Part shown: positions 58,802 through 64,000 of the stretch, piece by piece
How positions within the stretch are numbered: position 1 is the first letter of the stretch
Layout of the letters: every line of letters starts with the position of its first letter
Origin: Nymphaea colorata
Lineage: Eukaryota > Streptophyta > Magnoliopsida > Nymphaeales > Nymphaeaceae
Assembly (NCBI RefSeq): GCF_008831285.2
Contig: NC_045146.1
Span: forward strand, 15,741,149-15,805,148
Reading direction: 5' to 3'
Length of the DNA: 64,000 nt
Position numbers and translations under genes: made by a program
The notes under the pieces: model-generated
Seen by the model: the letters and a program-made list of their open reading frames with translations, nothing else
What the model was told of the DNA's origin: nothing
Databases searched by the model: none

Positions 58802-59492
58802 AAGAAAACATGCTATATTTTTGCAGAGACAAGCTTTTGTGAGTAAAATCTCTTTATACATGTATAAACAAACACTCAATGAAGTGGAGTAACTAGGTTT
58901 ATTAGTTGCTTTTATGTTTGCAGACTGGTGAAATGGCTTTGACTCAGTTTTACATTTTTGGCTTCACACTGTGCAAATTCAGCTACTTCAAATGAATAGT
59001 GTTGTGGTGCAATTTCATATATTGTGCTAGTTCACTTTTCTCTGTATAGGAATTGAAGACCAACAATATACCACTTGAAAATGTTCGCATATGCTATTCT
59101 CCATTTGCAAGAACACGTGAAACAGCCGAAGTTGTGGCTAGTGTACTAAACATTCCTTTTGGAAGTCAACTATGTAAGGTCAATACTTCTAACTTCCATA
59201 TGTATAAATTCTGCTGGTCCATCATGCTATGCTATTTGAAGCCACATGTTGCAATGTAGTGAAGACTAAATCCTCCAAGTAGATATGTGACTAATTTTAG
59301 GAGTTTCTTGTTGTAACTGGATAGTCATTGATCATGATATCCTTTTGAAACTGGCCTAGCTTGCTGGGAATTCAAGGAATTTAATTTAAGCTTCCCACTG
59401 TTAATGATGGTGGCATTATTGTTGAATAGGAAATGGAAGATCTTCGAGAGCGTTTCTTTGGTCCGACGTTCGAGCTTCTGTCCCATGAAAAA
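58802..59492 (+). pseudogene. Fragment of a histidine-phosphatase (phosphoglycerate mutase-like) gene
   Basis: Two GT-AG bounded exons, 59050-59178 and 59430-59492, encode ELKTNNIPLENVRICYSPFA, RTRETAEVVASVLNI and EMEDLRERFFGPTFELLSHE. The RTRETAEV block is the hallmark after the second conserved region of the phosphoglycerate mutase-like histidine phosphatases. The N-terminal RHG catalytic motif and the C-terminal half are absent. A third possible exon end lies at 58823-58838 (donor GTGAGT at 58839), directly abutting the HSP70 break. Homology ends before 59731. It is a stranded gene piece in the same orientation as the HSP70 and ABCE fragments. Confidence 0.75.
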
Positions 59493-61185
59493 GTATGTAT
59501 TTCATGATAATTTTTCCTGGAAGCTTTATTACTTATAAATAAAAAATACTGGAAAAAGGAAGCCTGAAGTGAATTCTGTCATTGTTTCTGCTTTTTATGC
59601 TGATTTAAGTTGAAATCTTTTCACGAGCACTCTCTGTGAAAAAATGTTGGCATGGAAATGGTTATCTGATAGTCAATACTTTGTATCCAAGATACGGTAC
59701 CAAGTGCCAATTTGCTTCGAGAGTTTTCGTAATGTCAAAAACTTAAAATATCCTAAATAAAATTGTAGAAATTTTAAACAGGCTAAGCTATATAGAGAAT
59801 CCAGAAATTTGGGGCATAAATGTGCTCCTTATTGGTTTTCTTATGGTTTCTGTTTATTATTTTTGTATAGAGCTAGAGTATTAAGCTTTATATAAATACC
59901 TACTTTTTGGTAACAAATAGGAAGATATTCTCCCATGTGTATCCTATTATTGAAAGATAACAAAGTTCATCATCATATATCGGTCGCTTGAGAGCATAAA
60001 ATATATATTAAGGGAGTATACGAGCTTAAACGAGTCGAGCTTGACCTTGGACTCAGTTAAACGAGTTGAGAACAAGCTCACCTTATAAAGCTCGAGTCAA
60101 GCTCAAGCCGAGTTGAATGTGACTCTAGACAAGTTCGAGCTGGCCGAGCTCGAGCTCAGCTCGCTAGCCCAAGGCACATGAAGACATTTGAAATATAAGG
60201 CTCTGTTTTTTAGATTATGGCCGAAGAGATGGAATTTTAAATGACATTTTTATCTTAAAAAATGATAAATTATGTATTAATTATTATAATTTTTCATAGG
60301 TTAAAGACTAATGGTTTAGGATCAAAGTAATGGGGAGGGCCATCTTGGTGCAAGATGACTCATTCTATGAACCACTCAAATTCTTGCTTCAAGCTTCACC
60401 CAAGCCAGAAAAGTTTTCCCTTTCGTGCGGTTGAAACAATTGATCAGATGCTCAGTTTTTAAATCTTAATTTTTGGAATAAATTCTCAAAAAGCCTTTTA
60501 CCGATATGCAAAATAACAAATCACACCTTTTGCCTAACGTTCTGTTTGGTAGGAAGGAAAGGGAGGGATTGAGCAATCCCTTCTTTGTTTGGTTAGCGAA
60601 TTAAAAAGGAGGGAAATAGAAAAAAAGTGGCAAAACCTGTTTGGCAAGGAGGAGCAATCCCTCCCTTGTTTGGTTAGCGAATTAAAAAGGAGGGAAATGG
60701 AAGGAAAGTGGCAAAACCTGTTGGGAAAGGAGGAGAGGGAAAGGAAAGGAAAGGGAGGGGAGAGATTGTGTAGTGTAATTCTTTGAAAAGGAAAGAAAAA
60801 AAATGAAGATGAAAAATTATAACTTACCGATAATACCAACGAAGGACCCACGCCTTAAACGCCCTTTCCGTCCCCCAAAACCGTTGAGAAGAAACCGAAA
60901 AAGGCATGGAAAGGAAAAAAATGAAATGAAAAATTATAGTTTACCGATAATACCCACGAAGAACCCACGCTTTGTCGATAAGAAACGCTCTTTCCCTCCC
61001 CCCAAAACCGTTTCCCTCCCCCAAAACCGTTAGAAGAAACCGAAAGAGGCAAGCAACGAACAGGGCGTAAACTTGCGAGGAGAGGGCGGTAGGGTTAATT
61101 GCGAGGAGCACACAGAGTTCCTTCTCCTGCGAGGAGAGGCCACTCGGGTTTCGGACTGGTACAAGGGGGAAGAGGAGGGGAAGAG

Positions 61186-61288
61186 ATGACTGATCGGCTT
61201 ACTCGAATTGCGATCGTGAGCTCGGATCGGTGCAAGCCGAAGAAGTGCTCGCAACAGTGTAAAAAGAGTTGCCCTGTCGTGAAAACAG
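61186..61288 (+). CDS. ABCE: ABCE second copy, exon 1 (gene continues off the window)
   Basis: The exon is identical to 43277-43379 and encodes [20 protein letters not shown] and the first Fe-S ligand block [14 protein letters not shown]. The donor is identical. Intron 1 (61289-63981) is almost identical to that of copy A, and exon 2 begins at 63982 with the last 19 bases of the window. Whether the rest of the gene is intact cannot be seen. If it is, the plant carries tandem ABCE genes with nearly the same proximal promoter and 5' UTR. Confidence 0.9.
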
Positions 61289-63981
61289 GTTCGATCTTCT
61301 TCTTGGATGAATTGACCAAGGCTTTTCTTTCCTCTCCGAGGACTGGTTTTTTTTTTTTCCAAAGAGATTTTTTCACGTTTGAAATGGAAGATGCTGCGAT
61401 GGACTTGTTTAGGGATGGATCGAATGAAACGTTCTAATGATATCTTATGGGAGTTCCTATGCGAGACAGTGTTGACGTTGACAAATAGTAACTTCGGTGG
61501 ATCCTCTACGTAACATGTTTCTGGTCATGTTGTAAGTTGTAACGTGTCCATGCATCCTAGTTAGATGATATTTGGACCTTATATTGGAGCAACGTAGTTT
61601 TACATGTTCCCAATGATTCTGTCTTTTGTCATTTGTTGCACTATATGTTGTTTAGAATCTGAATATGTTGTTTTGTTTTTCAAAATGATGTTCTCTTACC
61701 GAATGAAATATTATTGGTGAAGTTGGGTGATTATTTGTTGTTTTTTTAACATTTCCAATACGCCTTGATCACCTCCAGGTAAGATTGAAATGTTACTTGT
61801 GGTGATAAATTAACAAAGTTATCGACATGATTTGTCTACTTCGTTCCCATTTTGCATTCTAATCAGAAATCATCATGTCATACTTAGACAAAGAGGCAGT
61901 CTGAATCTTGACTGCACAGACAGGGGTTCCCATGGGTATGGGCTGCCAATCAGCAAGCCTGTGTCCACATAGTTTTGTCATGCTTTGACAACTTGAGAGA
62001 TAAATAGCTGTCTGTGCATTAAGAAACATTATGCTTAACTCTGGAAATTGTTACCTTGTTTGCCTGTATGGATTTTTTTTCTATTGTGTTGATGAATAAA
62101 TGTAAGACATTTCTGCCGTGTGTGTGTGTTTGTGTTTTAATAATCGTCAATCTGCATTGGTTCATTTAGAAGTTATAGGTCCACCATATTTGTGACTAGG
62201 ATAAAATTTTGTCGTTTGGGAAAAAAAAAAAAAGATAAAGGCATCGAAGTGCTTGGTTCAGTTTTTTGTCCTGGTATGAAATTCATGCTGCAGACTGAGC
62301 TTTTGGGGATTGGGCTGAACGAGATGGAGGGGAACATTAAGAGTTCTCGCTAATCATGAAGCTTGGAAATAAAGCCTTAGGGCAGTGCATAAGCGTAGTT
62401 GCAAGGCTCCTGCTACTTTTATCAATATTAAAAGTATAGGTGAACAGAGTTTAGATTGCAGCAGTTTCTGCCGAAATAGCAATTGACTTTCAATATGGTT
62501 TGCAGACCTGAAATGGAGTGGATAAGCTATCTGGTGGACTAATTGTACCAACTGTGGTCTCTCTACTTTATATGCCCCAAAAGGGGGAATTTGTTGTTGC
62601 ATTTTTTTGCATACAATCCACTTTATCAAACAAAAGGGTGGGGACTCTAATCTGAGCAACTGTTTAGGCGAACATACATCTCCCAACAAGATGCTTAGAG
62701 GGTGTTTCCCAAGAGAATATGCATAATGGAGGAAAAAATGAGAAATACATCATCAGCGTGAGATCTAAAAACAACACCAAGGGAGCAAATTTCATCAACT
62801 TTTGTAAAAACAGAATGACTTGCAGCAGAACAAAAATAATCAACCCCCAAATCAGACCTGGATAGAAGTAAATTATATAGTGAGGGGATCACCATTTCTA
62901 CCAGACATCAACCTAACAGAGTATAAAACCCACCTCAGTAATGCCAACATTTAGACGCAAGTCTCCAGCAATGTGATAAAAGTTTAAAACAGTTTAGTAA
63001 ACAAAAACCAACAAAATAAACATATAAAAGCCTTTAAAGATGAAAACATGTTTCAAAAATACCACCTTTTAGGATCCACCTCTAAAAAGACAATAGTTTA
63101 AATATTATGATATTTTAAGAATACCACATAATCCAGGAATTTTCCAAGTTATAAATACACATGCAACTGCGACATGCAGAGACAAAAGAAATAGATACCT
63201 AAAAGGATAAAAAATTAAAAGAGAAAAAAGATAAAAAATGGCATTACTTCATCCTAAAGGTGCCACAGCTGTTGACAGGGACACGCAGAGGCTCCATGCT
63301 TACTGTCCTTACTTTCACTTTCTGTGGAAGCACCATGCACAGCAGAACTATAAGCATCTTAAAATCTAGTGAATCAAGAATTATACTTAAGGAGAACCAA
63401 CATACATAACCTAACCAAATGAGAAATGATATCCATGCACTGCCATATGATGTCTCCAGGAAAGTTCCAACTATGGACAGCATATAATGAAAGTTCAACA
63501 TAAGATGGACTTTTTTCAAGTACCACAGCAGTCATTGGTCAATCTCACTATATATTCCAACACAGGATCGAATTTCTTATGCAGCACTCAATCCCTTATA
63601 AAAGTTTCATCAGTATTAATAGTCCCACTACAATGAAGTCAAACTATTATAATTTTATGGTAGGAACCTTAGCAATGTACCATCAACCTACACCACCAGA
63701 AGACATAAACCAAGATTCTTCACACCACAAACAAAATCTCCCCAACTTATTAACAAACAGATAAAGAATCCAAAGGCAGTCAGAATCAGCAAAATCAACT
63801 TACAAGGATGTGGAAAGCAATAGAGCATCATTTTTTTTTTTTGGGGATCTGTTAGTCCTACTTGGTTTTAAAATTTTAATGTTTATTGTACTCTTCTGTC
63901 ATCAGAATGTTTGGAAATTTGGCTTCTATATTGTTGGGGTTAGTGCTTCAGTTATTGAATATTGTTGACCATCTCTTTTAG
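61289..63981 (+). other. Intron 1 of ABCE copy B (and its twin at 43380-46073)
   Basis: The 2.7-kb first introns of the two ABCE copies are nearly identical. Minus-strand open frames of 111, 66 and 91 codons are conserved between them, but this follows from the recent duplication and none resembles a known family. A GT tract lies at about 62117-62131. Confidence 0.7.
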
Positions 63982-64000
63982 GGAAGCAATGCATCCAAGT

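Larger units (their letters stand above)
59731..64000 (+). repeat. Segmental duplication, copy B
   Basis: Second copy of 41585-46092, continuing past the right edge. The distal upstream part has copy-specific indels: copy B carries extra sequence after AGAAATTTT (59777-59800) and an internal tandem duplication at about 60540-60720 (TTGTTTGGTTAGCGAATTAAAAAGG twice), and lacks the right arm of the inverted repeat. From about 61100 it is almost identical to copy A. Confidence 0.95.

Noticed and set aside
49946-59731. A bounded Helitron carrying all gene fragments
   Set aside because: I could not identify a 5' TC end, a 3' hairpin with CTRR, or Rep/helicase sequence; kept only as a hypothesis.

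Overview
This window is nuclear DNA of a flowering plant. The evidence is AT-rich sequence, multi-exon genes with GT-AG introns, plant-type families (mitochondrial-type serine hydroxymethyltransferase, OPT transporter, plant CorA-like protein, BRICK1, F-box/FBA, PPR and subtilase relics), many MITE-like elements and long AT/CT microsatellites. I cannot name the species. No reverse transcriptase, integrase or transposase frame was recognised, so the mobile DNA visible is non-autonomous.

Layout. 0-2 kb holds the first coding exon and 5' UTR of BRK1 on the minus strand; the rest of that gene is not in the window. 6-9.1 kb holds an intact four-exon CorA-type magnesium transporter-like gene. 9-22.8 kb is a gene-poor stretch: a decayed PPR gene (minus), an unidentified gene relic, a decayed subtilase gene (minus), a 0.6-kb foldback element, several MITE-like repeats and an inverted array of 142-bp units. 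22.87-31.45 kb holds an intact 15-exon mitochondrial-type SHMT gene with transposon-derived introns and a triplicated splice acceptor. 35.5-40.9 kb holds an intact six-exon OPT oligopeptide transporter. 43.3-49.9 kb holds an intact eleven-exon ABCE/RLI ribosome-recycling ATPase gene.

49.9-59.5 kb is a patchwork: NHX antiporter fragments (minus), an F-box gene, a partial copy of ABCE exons 7-9 placed behind an Asp/Gly repeat that can be spliced in frame to the F-box gene, a truncated mitochondrial HSP70 copy with its introns, and two exons of a histidine-phosphatase (phosphoglycerate-mutase-like) gene. From about 59.73 kb to the window end the sequence repeats 41.59-46.09 kb at an offset near 17.9 kb, so a second ABCE gene begins at 61.19 kb and runs off the right edge.

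The genes are unrelated housekeeping functions (actin nucleation, Mg transport, one-carbon metabolism, peptide/metal transport, translation) and do not form a pathway. The most interesting parts are the exon-shuffling zone with a possible F-box/ABCE chimera, the tandem ABCE duplication with a long hairpin upstream of only one copy, and the triplicated in-frame splice acceptor in SHMT.
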